From Mixta tenebrionis (lineage in GTDB: Bacteria; Pseudomonadota; Gammaproteobacteria; Enterobacterales; Enterobacteriaceae), in contig NZ_VHQI01000002.1 in the NCBI RefSeq assembly GCF_006517625.1, forward strand, positions 416,537 to 480,536: a DNA stretch of 64,000 nucleotides. Direction: 5' to 3'. A program made the position numbers and the translations under genes. The number at the start of each line of letters is the position of its first letter. Position 1 is the stretch's first letter. The notes under the pieces were generated by a model. That model was not told the DNA's origin and ran no database searches. It was given only the letters and a program-made list of their open reading frames with translations. Below are positions 56,721 to 64,000 of the stretch, in pieces.

Positions 56721-58132
56721 GATGCCGTTCCTTCTGGTTTGATAGCAAAAGCGTTGCCGTCGCGCAGCGCGCTCAGCTCACGGTAGTTTTCCCGGCGTTT
56801 CGCCAGATCCTGTTGAATAGTCGCCATCAGCTGGCGATCGACTTTTAACAGACGCACAACGCCGGCGGTTATCAGATAGCCGATGCCGGGAATCACGGTA
56901 AACAACAGCGTAATACCACCCAGCGCGGTAGCGCTTTGCTGTTTCGCCCCGGCATCATAGCCATACAGCGAGAGCAGAAAGCCCACCATCGCCCCAGCCA
57001 CCGCAAGGCCCACCTTCAGGAAAAACAGGTTGCCGGAAAAGCTGATGCCGGTAATACGTTTGCCGGTTTTCCACTCGCCGTAATCATCCACGTCCGCCAT
57101 CAGCGACCAGTGCAGCGGGGAGGGAATCTGGTGCAAAATATTCAGCAGGAAATACATTACCGCTACCAGCAGCGTTGCCTGCGGATCGAGAAACCAGAAG
57201 CCGCAGGAGAAAATAGCCAGCGCGATATTGGTCCAGAAAAAAACCTTTAGCTTGCACCAGCGGTCGGTCAATACCTTCGCCAGCGTGCTGCCGATCATCA
57301 TACCCACCACGCCCAGGCTGATAAACAGCGTGGCGAAATGGGTGGATTGTCCCATCACCCAGATGACGTAATACATGGTGGCGGCCATGCGGATGAAGCC
57401 GGGGCAGACGTTGCAGAAGGTCAGCAGCAGAATGCGCACCCACTGATCGTTTTTCCATACGTCGCGTAGATCGTTTTTCAAATCATCATTGCTGGGCACG
57501 GCGGGACGAATACGTTCGCGTACCGTGGCGAAGCAGTAGAGAAACATCAGCAGCCCGATCGCCGCCATAACGCCCATCGCCATTTGATAGCCGCGCGCTT
57601 TATCGCCGCCGCCGAAGTATTCGGTCATCGGCAGCAGCGTCAGAGAAAGAATTAGCGTGGCGATACCGACCATCACAAAACGGTAAGACTGACAGGAGAC
57701 GCGCTCATGCGGCTCGTTGGTGATTACGCCGCCCAGCGAGCAGTAGGGAATGTTGATGGCGGTGTAGGCCAGCGACATCAGAAAATAGGTGACAAAGGCG
57801 TAAATGACTTTGTACTCGTAGCTCCAGTCCGGCGTGGTAAACATTAGCACGCTGAACAGAACGTAGGGCAGCGAAATCCACAGCAGCCAGGGGCGAAAGC
57901 GTCCCCAGCGGCTCTGGGTGCGATCGGCAATCGCGCCCATAATGGGATCGGTAACCGCATCCAGCACGCGCACCGAAAGCAGCAATACCCCGACCAGCGC
58001 GGGCGCCAGGCCGAAAACATCGGTATAGAAGTAGTTCAGGAACAGCATAATAGCGCCGCCGATCATATTGCAGCCCGCATCGCCCATGCCGTAACCCAGC
58101 TTTTCTTTAAAGGAAAGCGCCGATCCGTTCAT
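56717..58132 (-). CDS. GPH-family sugar:cation symporter
   Basis: Glycoside-pentoside-hexuronide:cation symporter (MelB/XynT/YicJ type). 471 residues from the ATG with GGGAG before it; an in-frame GTG five codons upstream is less likely since it overlaps that ribosome site. Family signatures: EKLGYGMGDAGCNMIGG, VRVLDAVTDPIMGAIADRTQSRWGRFRPWLL, and a later DVDDYGEWKTGKR motif. Twelve hydrophobic spans. Paired with the downstream GH43 gene, it likely imports a pentose-containing oligosaccharide. Not present here in E. coli; resembles yagG/xynT modules elsewhere. No dedicated regulator gene is adjacent. Confidence 0.9.
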   Translation of the reverse strand: MNGSALSFKEKLGYGMGDAGCNMIGGAIMLFLNYFYTDVFGLAPALVGVLLLSVRVLDAVTDPIMGAIADRTQSRWGRFRPWLLWISLPYVLFSVLMFTTPDWSYEYKVIYAFVTYFLMSLAYTAINIPYCSLGGVITNEPHERVSCQSYRFVMVGIATLILSLTLLPMTEYFGGGDKARGYQMAMGVMAAIGLLMFLYCFATVRERIRPAVPSNDDLKNDLRDVWKNDQWVRILLLTFCNVCPGFIRMAATMYYVIWVMGQSTHFATLFISLGVVGMMIGSTLAKVLTDRWCKLKVFFWTNIALAIFSCGFWFLDPQATLLVAVMYFLLNILHQIPSPLHWSLMADVDDYGEWKTGKRITGISFSGNLFFLKVGLAVAGAMVGFLLSLYGYDAGAKQQSATALGGITLLFTVIPGIGYLITAGVVRLLKVDRQLMATIQQDLAKRRENYRELSALRDGNAFAIKPEGTAS

Positions 58133-58268
58133 CTTTTTTTCTCCCACAGAACAGTGGAATGATTATTACGGCTTAATGATTGTGCGGCTAATACAGGCTG
58201 GTCATGAAGATGGACAAAATCACTGCGACGGGAAAAATGTGAGGAGGGTAACGTCTGGCGCGATGCAA

Positions 58269-58289
58269 CCGGGCGCACAGGGCGCCCGG
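58269..58289 (-). terminator. Hairpin after aroP
   Basis: 7-bp GC stem CCGGGCG/CGCCCGG starting 7 nt after the aroP stop (minus strand), loop of 7. No T-run follows, so termination would be inefficient. Confidence 0.45.
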
Positions 58290-58296
58290 AAACAGG

Positions 58297-59652
58297 TTAA
58301 GCTTGCTGCGTTTTGTTCTTTATCGCATAGCCAACCGCCAGCACCATCAGCCAGACCGGAATCAGCCAGACGGAGATCGCCATGCCCGGCGTCATCAGCA
58401 TAATTACCAAAATCGCGGCCATAAACGCCAGGCAGAGCCAGTTGCCCGCCGGATAGAGAATCGCCCGGAAGCGCGTCTGCACGCCCTGACGATCTTTCGC
58501 CTTGCGGAATTTCAGATGCGCCAGGCTGATCATCGCCCAGTTAATTACCAGCGCGGAAACCACCAGCGCCATCAGCAGACCAAAGGCTTCGCCCGGCATC
58601 AGGTAGTTAATCAGCACGCAGATCGCAGTGGCCAGTGCGGAAACGCCCAGCGCCACATAGGGCACGCCGCGGCGATCGACCTTCAGCAGCGCCTGCGGGC
58701 CGCTGCCCTGTTTCGCCAGGCCGTACAGCATGCGGCTGTTGCTGTAAACGCAGCTGTTATAGACCGACAGCGCCGCCGTCAGAAACACCACGTTTAATAC
58801 GTTAGCTACCAGATTTTCGCCCAGATCGTGGAAAATCATCACAAATGGGCTGCTTTCACCGTTGACCTTAACCCAGGGATAGAGCGACAGCAGCACCGCC
58901 AGCGAGCCGATATAGAAGATCAGAATGCGATAGATAACCTGATTGGTGGCGCGCGGGATGCTTTTGGTCGGATCGTCCGCTTCGGCGGCGGTGATCCCCA
59001 CCAGCTCCAGCCCGCCGAAGGAGAACATGATTACCGCCATCGCCATCACCAGCCCGCTGATGCCGTGCGGAAAGAAGCCGCCCTGCGCCCAGATATTGCT
59101 GACCGAGGCGTCCGGGCCGCCGTTGCCGCTCAGCAGCAGCCAGCCGCCGAACAGGATCATGCCGACCACCGCCACCACCTTGATAATGGCGAACCAGAAC
59201 TCCAGCTCGCCATAGACCTTGACGTTGGTCAGGTTGATAACATTGATTAAGACGAAAAAGGCGGCGGCGGTGGCCCAGGCGGGAAAATCGGGCCACCAGA
59301 CCTGAATATATTTGCCGACCGCCGTCAGCTCCGCCATCGCCACCAGCACGTAAAGCACCCAGTAGTTCCAGCCGGAGGCGAAGCCGGCGAAGTTGCCCCA
59401 GTATTTATAGGCAAAGTGGCTAAATGAACCGGCAACCGGCTCTTCTACCACCATTTCGCCCAGCTGGCGCATGATTAAAAAGGCGATAAAGCCGCCGATG
59501 GCGTAGCCCAGCAGCACTGAAGGCCCGGCCATCTGTATCGTTTGTCCAATTCCCAGAAACAGGCCGGTGCCGACGGCGCCGCCCAATGCAATCAGCTGAA
59601 TATGGCGGTTCTTTAATCCCCGCTTAAGCGTCTCGCCCTGCTGTTGTTCCAT
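58297..59652 (-). CDS. aroP: Aromatic amino acid permease AroP
   Basis: General importer of Phe, Tyr and Trp, APC superfamily. 451 residues (E. coli 457). N-terminal KRGLKNRHIQLIALGGAVGTGLFLG, then QLGEMVVEEPVAGSFSHFAYKYWG and the conserved block FSFGGLELVGITAAEADDP (near residues 211-229), with 12 hydrophobic spans. Paired TyrR boxes lie upstream. Divergent from pdhR with a 540-nt intergenic region, as in E. coli, but here the GH43/GPH operon is downstream instead of ampE. Confidence 0.96.
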   Translation of the reverse strand: MEQQQGETLKRGLKNRHIQLIALGGAVGTGLFLGIGQTIQMAGPSVLLGYAIGGFIAFLIMRQLGEMVVEEPVAGSFSHFAYKYWGNFAGFASGWNYWVLYVLVAMAELTAVGKYIQVWWPDFPAWATAAAFFVLINVINLTNVKVYGELEFWFAIIKVVAVVGMILFGGWLLLSGNGGPDASVSNIWAQGGFFPHGISGLVMAMAVIMFSFGGLELVGITAAEADDPTKSIPRATNQVIYRILIFYIGSLAVLLSLYPWVKVNGESSPFVMIFHDLGENLVANVLNVVFLTAALSVYNSCVYSNSRMLYGLAKQGSGPQALLKVDRRGVPYVALGVSALATAICVLINYLMPGEAFGLLMALVVSALVINWAMISLAHLKFRKAKDRQGVQTRFRAILYPAGNWLCLAFMAAILVIMLMTPGMAISVWLIPVWLMVLAVGYAIKNKTQQA

Positions 59653-59720
59653 AAAACCCCTTAAGTCATTTCGTGCCTGGCCGTGCGACGCCCGCTGGCG
59701 CAGAGGGCAGGCATATGTCT

Positions 59721-59761
59721 TGTAATTTTATAATTACGATTCTTGTATTAATTAGTTTACA
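59721..59761. promoter_or_regulatory. Two TyrR boxes upstream of aroP
   Basis: Box 1 TGTATT-AATTAG-TTTACA (59744-59761) closely fits TGTAAA-N6-TTTACA. Box 2 TGTAAT-TTTATA-ATTACG (59721-59738) is weaker. Centres are 23 bp apart, the helical-phase spacing seen for cooperating strong and weak TyrR boxes. Tyrosine- or phenylalanine-dependent repression of aroP is predicted. The rest of the interval to 60146 shows no further feature I can support. Confidence 0.8.
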
Positions 59762-60146
59762 GAGAGGGCAGGACAATTTGGCTAAAAGTCTACCCAGGGG
59801 GAAAGAATAATGGTAGGCGCGAAAGATTGCACCTGCTTTCTGTGCAGGCGACCGCAATAATGTCAAAGCTGCTTTTTCGGTCACGTCTGAGGCGCTTTTT
59901 TATCCGCCTTTGCCGATTAATGCGAATAACCACGAATAATTTTTCTGGTTATCGTAAAATAAGATTCCGGTCTGATTTTAGGGGCAAACAGGCGAATATT
60001 TTGCCGCTTCATCGGCGGATAGCCGGGAAATAACGTATTTTAGCCGCGGTTTTCGGGCGTTTCGCCACATCGTATTCCGCATGATTCTGGCTGATGCCGT
60101 ATAGACAGAAGGTGAATACTTTGTTACTTTAGCGTCACTTTTTTTC

Positions 60147-60163
60147 AATTGGTATTACCAATT
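60147..60163. promoter_or_regulatory. PdhR operator
   Basis: AATTGGT-ATT-ACCAATT is a perfect 17-bp palindrome matching the PdhR consensus AATTGGTnnnACCAATT, centred 38 nt before pdhR. Pyruvate should relieve repression of pdhR-aceEF. Confidence 0.93.
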
Positions 60164-60192
60164 TACTTCGGCGCCTGGCAGAAGAAGGGACA

Positions 60193-60957
60193 ATGGCCTA
60201 CAGTAAGATTCGCCAACCAAAGCTCTCCGATGCGATTGAGCAACAGCTTGAATCCCTGATTATGGAGGGGACGCTGCGCCCCGGCGAAAAGCTTCTTCCG
60301 GAGCGTGAGCTTGCTAAGCAGTTCGACGTTTCTCGCCCCTCTTTGCGGGAAGCGATACAGCGCCTGGAAGCGAAGGGGCTGCTGCTGCGTCGTCAGGGCG
60401 GCGGCACTTTCGTCCAGAAGAATCTGTGGCAGAGCCTGAGCGATCCGCTGGTTGCCCTGCTTGCCGATCATCCTGAATCCCAGTTTGACCTGCTGGAAAC
60501 CCGCCACGCGCTTGAAGGGATCGCCGCCTACTACGCCGCCCTGCGCGGCACCGAAGAAGATTTACAGCGCATTCGCGACTGCCACCTGCTTATCCAGCAC
60601 GCCCAGCAGAGCGGCGATCTTGATGCCGAAGCCGATGCGGTCATGCAGTATCAAATTGCCGTCACGGAAGCGGCGCATAATGTGGTGCTGCTGCATTTGC
60701 TACGATCTATGGGGCCGATGCTGGAAAAAAATGTGCGACAGAATTTTGAATTGCTCTACTCACGCCGCGAAATGCTGGCGCAGGTGAGCGACCATCGCGC
60801 CAGTATTTTTGAGGCGATTGTCGCCCGCGAGCCGGAAAAGGCGCGCGAAGCTTCACATCGTCATCTGGCGTTCATCGAGGAAATATTGCTGGACAGAAGT
60901 CGGGAGCAGACGCGTCGTGAACGCTCCCTGCGTCGTTTACAGCAACGTAAGGAATAA
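60193..60957 (+). CDS. pdhR: Pyruvate-responsive repressor PdhR
   Basis: GntR/FadR-family regulator of the pyruvate dehydrogenase operon and respiratory genes. 254 residues, as in E. coli. Winged helix about 9-77 with [28 protein letters not shown] effector domain with [15 protein letters not shown] and the C-terminal [18 protein letters not shown]. The operator just upstream implies autoregulation. aceE begins 242 nt downstream. Confidence 0.97.
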   Translation: MAYSKIRQPKLSDAIEQQLESLIMEGTLRPGEKLLPERELAKQFDVSRPSLREAIQRLEAKGLLLRRQGGGTFVQKNLWQSLSDPLVALLADHPESQFDLLETRHALEGIAAYYAALRGTEEDLQRIRDCHLLIQHAQQSGDLDAEADAVMQYQIAVTEAAHNVVLLHLLRSMGPMLEKNVRQNFELLYSRREMLAQVSDHRASIFEAIVAREPEKAREASHRHLAFIEEILLDRSREQTRRERSLRRLQQRKE

Positions 60958-61108
60958 CGCGTAATCTTATAAAACCGGGATTTTGCGTGGTGGTTTGCGG
61001 GTCATCAGCGGCGGTTTCGGCGTCCGGCAGCATTGGACGACGGGCTCCAGGCAAGTGGCTTGACGCCAACAGGTGAAAGATGAAGGGATACGCGGCAACT
61101 AGCGACGG

Positions 61109-61156
61109 GCCTGTCTCCTTGCATTTTGCAATGAACCAGAATGCAGGGAGACAGGC
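61109..61156 (+). repeat. 17-bp inverted repeat in the aceE leader
   Basis: GCCTGTCTCCTTGCATT and AATGCAGGGAGACAGGC can pair fully (one G-U) around a 14-nt loop. No T-run follows. The stem ends 43 nt before aceE. Just upstream, short sequences are duplicated: CGACGGGC at 61037 and 61104, and GGCTCCAG-CAA at 61043 and 61154. This suggests a repeat element or an mRNA-stabilising/processing structure in the pdhR-aceE interval. Confidence 0.7.
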
Positions 61157-61199
61157 TCCAGACAATTCAACGTATTAGACACAGATAAGGAATACCCCC

Positions 61200-63863
61200 A
61201 TGTCAGAACGTTTACATAATGACGTGGATCCGATCGAAACCCGCGACTGGCTACAGGCGATCGAATCGGTCATCCGTGAAGAAGGTGTTGAGCGTGCGCA
61301 GTTCCTGATCGATCAGGTACTGAACGAAGCGCGTAAGGGCGGTGTAAAGGTTGCTGCAGGCAGCGCCGTTGGCAACTATATCAACTCTATCGCCGTTGAA
61401 GATGAGCCGGAATATCCGGGCAACGCCTCTCTGGAGCGCCGTATTCGTTCCGCAATTCGCTGGAACGCCATCATGGCGGTACTGCGCGCCTCGAAAAAAG
61501 ATCTGGAGCTGGGCGGACATCTTTCCTCCTTCCAGTCCTCTGCCACCATTTATGAAGTCTGTTTTAACCATTTCTTCCGCGCCCGTAACGATAAAGACGG
61601 CGGCGATCTGGTTTATTTCCAGGGCCATATTTCTCCCGGCGTTTACGCACGCGCTTTCCTTGAAGGCCGCCTGACCGAAGAGCAGATGAACAATTTCCGT
61701 CAGGAAGTTCACGGCAACGGTCTGCCTTCCTATCCGCACCCGAAACTGCTGCCGGAATTCTGGCAGTTCCCGACCGTATCCATGGGCCTTGGCCCGCTGT
61801 CGGCGATCTATCAGGCGAAGTTCCTGAAATACCTTGAGCATCGCGGCCTGAAAGATACCTCCGCCCAGACCGTTTACGCTTTCCTCGGCGACGGCGAGAT
61901 GGATGAGCCGGAATCTAAAGGCGCCATCACTATCGCTACCCGCGAGAAGCTGGACAACCTGGTCTTCGTTATCAACTGTAACCTGCAGCGTCTGGATGGC
62001 CCGGTAACCGGCAACGGCAAAATCATTAACGAGCTGGAAGGCATCTTCGGCGGCGCCGGCTGGGAAGTGATCAAAGTGATCTGGGGCAGCCGCTGGGACG
62101 AGCTGCTGCGTAAAGATACCAGCGGCAAGCTGATCCAGCTGATGAACGAAACCGTCGACGGCGACTATCAGACCTTTAAATCCCGCGATGGCGCCTACGT
62201 GCGCGAGCACTTCTTCGGTAAATATCCGGAAACCGCTGCGCTGGTGAAAGATATGTCTGACGAAGAGATCTTCGCGCTGAACCGCGGCGGTCACGATCCG
62301 AAGAAAATCTACGCGGCGCTGAAAAAAGCGCAGGATACCAAAGGCAAACCGGTGGTTATTCTGGCGCATACCATTAAAGGCTATGGTATGGGCAATACCG
62401 CGGAAGGTAAAAACATCGCGCACCAGGTTAAGAAAATGAACATGGAAGGCGTGCGCTATGTGCGCGATCGCTTCAATGTGCCGGTAGCGGATGAAGCGCT
62501 GGAAAAACTGCCGTACGTGACCTTCGAGAAAGGTTCCGAAGAGTACAACTATCTGCACGGTCAGCGTCAGAAGCTGGGCGGCTACCTGCCAAGCCGTCAG
62601 CCTAACTTCACCGAGAAGCTGGAAATGCCGACGCTGGAAGATTTCCGTCCGCTGCTGGAAGAGCAGAATAAAGAGATCTCCACCACTATCGCTTTCGTAC
62701 GCGCCCTGAACGTGATGCTGAAAAATCCGTCGATCAAAGATCGTCTGGTGCCGATCATTGCGGATGAAGCGCGTACCTTCGGTATGGAAGGTTTGTTCCG
62801 TCAGATCGGTATCTACAGCCCGAACGGCCAGCAGTACACCCCGCAGGACCGTGAGCAGGTGGCGTACTACAAAGAAGACGAAAAAGGTCAGATTCTGCAG
62901 GAAGGGATCAACGAACTGGGCGCCGGCGCTTCCTGGCTGGCGGCGGCAACCTCTTACAGCACCAACAACCTGCCGATGATCCCGTTCTATATTTATTACT
63001 CAATGTTCGGCTTCCAGCGCATTGGCGATCTCTGCTGGGCGGCGGGCGACCAGCAGGCGCGCGGCTTCCTGATCGGCGGCACCTCAGGGCGCACCACATT
63101 GAACGGCGAAGGTCTGCAGCACGAAGATGGTCACAGCCACATCCAGGCGCTGACCATTCCGAACTGCATCTCTTACGATCCGGCCTACGCCTATGAAGTG
63201 GCGGTGATCATGCAGGATGGCCTGGCGCGTATGTATGGCGACGCGCAGGAAAACGTCTATTACTACATCACCACGCTGAACGAAAACTACCACATGCCTG
63301 CGATGCCGCAGGGAGCGGAAGAGGGTATCCGTAAGGGTATCTACAAGCTGGAAACGCTGGCAGGCAGCAAAGGTAAAGTGCAGCTGCTCGGCTCCGGCGC
63401 CATCCTGCGCCATGTACGCGAAGCGGCGGAAATCCTGGCGAAAGATTACGGTATCGGTTCCGACGTCTACAGCGTGACTTCCTTCACCGAGCTGGCGCGT
63501 GACGGTCAGGACTGCGAACGCTGGAACATGCTGCACCCGACTGAAGAAGCGCGCGTGCCTTACATCGCTCAGGTAATGAACGATGCGCCGGCGGTGGCCT
63601 CCACCGACTATATGAAACTGTTTGCCGAGCAGGTACGCAGCTACATTCCGGCCAGCGACTATCGCGTACTGGGCACCGACGGCTTCGGTCGTTCTGACAG
63701 CCGTGAGAATCTGCGTCACCACTTTGAAGTCGACGCATCCTATGTTGTGGTGGCAGCGCTGGGTGAACTGGCTAAACGCGGTGAAATCGATAAGAAAGTG
63801 GTGGCGGAAGCCATTAGCAAATTCAATATCGACGCCGATAAAGTCAACCCGCGTCTGGCATAA
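61200..63863 (+). CDS. aceE: Pyruvate dehydrogenase E1 component AceE
   Basis: Homodimeric thiamine-dependent E1 that decarboxylates pyruvate and acetylates the lipoyl domains of AceF. 887 residues, the E. coli length. The TPP motif is GDGEMDEPESKGAI through VFVINCNLQ (about residues 230-262). The start MSERLHNDVDPIETRDWLQ and the middle GGTSGRTTLNGEGLQHEDGHS are near-identical to E. coli. AAGGA ribosome site. Second gene of pdhR-aceE-aceF. Confidence 0.99.
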   Translation: MSERLHNDVDPIETRDWLQAIESVIREEGVERAQFLIDQVLNEARKGGVKVAAGSAVGNYINSIAVEDEPEYPGNASLERRIRSAIRWNAIMAVLRASKKDLELGGHLSSFQSSATIYEVCFNHFFRARNDKDGGDLVYFQGHISPGVYARAFLEGRLTEEQMNNFRQEVHGNGLPSYPHPKLLPEFWQFPTVSMGLGPLSAIYQAKFLKYLEHRGLKDTSAQTVYAFLGDGEMDEPESKGAITIATREKLDNLVFVINCNLQRLDGPVTGNGKIINELEGIFGGAGWEVIKVIWGSRWDELLRKDTSGKLIQLMNETVDGDYQTFKSRDGAYVREHFFGKYPETAALVKDMSDEEIFALNRGGHDPKKIYAALKKAQDTKGKPVVILAHTIKGYGMGNTAEGKNIAHQVKKMNMEGVRYVRDRFNVPVADEALEKLPYVTFEKGSEEYNYLHGQRQKLGGYLPSRQPNFTEKLEMPTLEDFRPLLEEQNKEISTTIAFVRALNVMLKNPSIKDRLVPIIADEARTFGMEGLFRQIGIYSPNGQQYTPQDREQVAYYKEDEKGQILQEGINELGAGASWLAAATSYSTNNLPMIPFYIYYSMFGFQRIGDLCWAAGDQQARGFLIGGTSGRTTLNGEGLQHEDGHSHIQALTIPNCISYDPAYAYEVAVIMQDGLARMYGDAQENVYYYITTLNENYHMPAMPQGAEEGIRKGIYKLETLAGSKGKVQLLGSGAILRHVREAAEILAKDYGIGSDVYSVTSFTELARDGQDCERWNMLHPTEEARVPYIAQVMNDAPAVASTDYMKLFAEQVRSYIPASDYRVLGTDGFGRSDSRENLRHHFEVDASYVVVAALGELAKRGEIDKKVVAEAISKFNIDADKVNPRLA

Positions 63864-63876
63864 GAGGTAAAGATTA

Positions 63877-64000
63877 ATGGCTATCGAAATCAAGGTACCG
63901 GATATCGGTGCGGATGAAGTTGAAGTCACCGAAATCCTGGTAAAGGTCGGCGACAAAGTTGAAGCAGAACAGTCGCTGATCACCGTTGAAGGTGACAAAG
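63877..64000 (+). CDS. aceF: Dihydrolipoamide acetyltransferase AceF (5' end only)
   Basis: Start of the E2 core subunit of pyruvate dehydrogenase, cut by the window edge after 41 codons. The sequence [20 protein letters not shown] is a lipoyl domain, and the expected lipoylated lysine is K41 in VEGDK at the edge. Ribosome site AGAGG; 13 nt after aceE. Confidence 0.97.
   Translation, partial: MAIEIKVPDIGADEVEVTEILVKVGDKVEAEQSLITVEGDK

Noticed and set aside
61000-61160. REP or ERIC element between pdhR and aceE
   Set aside because: The hairpin does not match the REP or ERIC consensus sequences I know, so it is reported only as an unclassified inverted repeat.
61251-62558. 435-codon frame antisense to aceE
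   Set aside because: Long antisense frames are common opposite highly biased GC-rich genes. It mirrors aceE codon structure, resembles no family and aceE is unmistakable.

Overview
The window is a contiguous piece of chromosome from an enteric gammaproteobacterium (Enterobacterales). Gene order and protein sequence follow the E. coli 1-2.5 minute region almost gene for gene: rluA-rapA-polB, yabI, thiQPB, sgrR/sgrS/setA, leuDCBA-leuL, ilvIH, cra, the complete mra/dcw division cluster, secM-secA-mutT, yacG-zapD-coaE, guaC, hofC-hofB-ppdD, nadC, ampDE, aroP, pdhR-aceE-aceF. High GC content, missing leuO and araBAD, a short sgrS and a few inserted genes point away from Escherichia/Salmonella and toward Erwiniaceae (Pantoea/Mixta/Erwinia-like). 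The family assignment is inference; the order is clear from the sequence.

Layout. 1-641 is non-coding, repeat-bearing DNA where djlA would be expected. 642-6735 carries an RNA-modification, transcription-recycling and SOS-polymerase group on the minus strand (rluA, rapA, polB). 7014-14425 holds a DedA membrane protein, the thiamine ABC importer under a TPP riboswitch, and the sugar-phosphate stress module (sgrR regulator, sgrS sRNA, setA efflux). 14482-22298 is branched-chain amino-acid synthesis: leuABCD behind a leuL attenuator, then ilvIH. cra follows.

23950-41900 is the division and cell-wall cluster: a MraZ-box-controlled promoter, then mraZ, rsmH, ftsL, ftsI, murE, murF, mraY, murD, ftsW, murG, murC, ddlB, ftsQ, ftsA, ftsZ, with many start/stop overlaps, then lpxC with its own promoter and a strong terminator. 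Inside ftsI lies a stretch with atypical codons, two hairpins and an 11-nt match to the 5' end of the sRNA RybB. It looks like the ORF-internal sponge RNA FtsO.

42109-48743 carries the SecM arrest peptide and SecA, nucleotide-pool sanitation, gyrase inhibition, Z-ring bundling, CoA synthesis and GMP reductase. 48740-51766 is a type IV pilin/assembly trio. Two accessory insertions interrupt the conserved order: a zinc/PLP D-serine-deaminase-like gene between nadC and ampD, and a sugar symporter plus GH43 glycosidase operon between ampE and aroP. The window ends in the pyruvate dehydrogenase operon, with aceF cut by the window edge.

No tRNA, rRNA, CRISPR array, prophage or intact insertion sequence was seen. 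This is mostly core genome, and the most interesting signals are RNA-level features and differences from the E. coli gene order.
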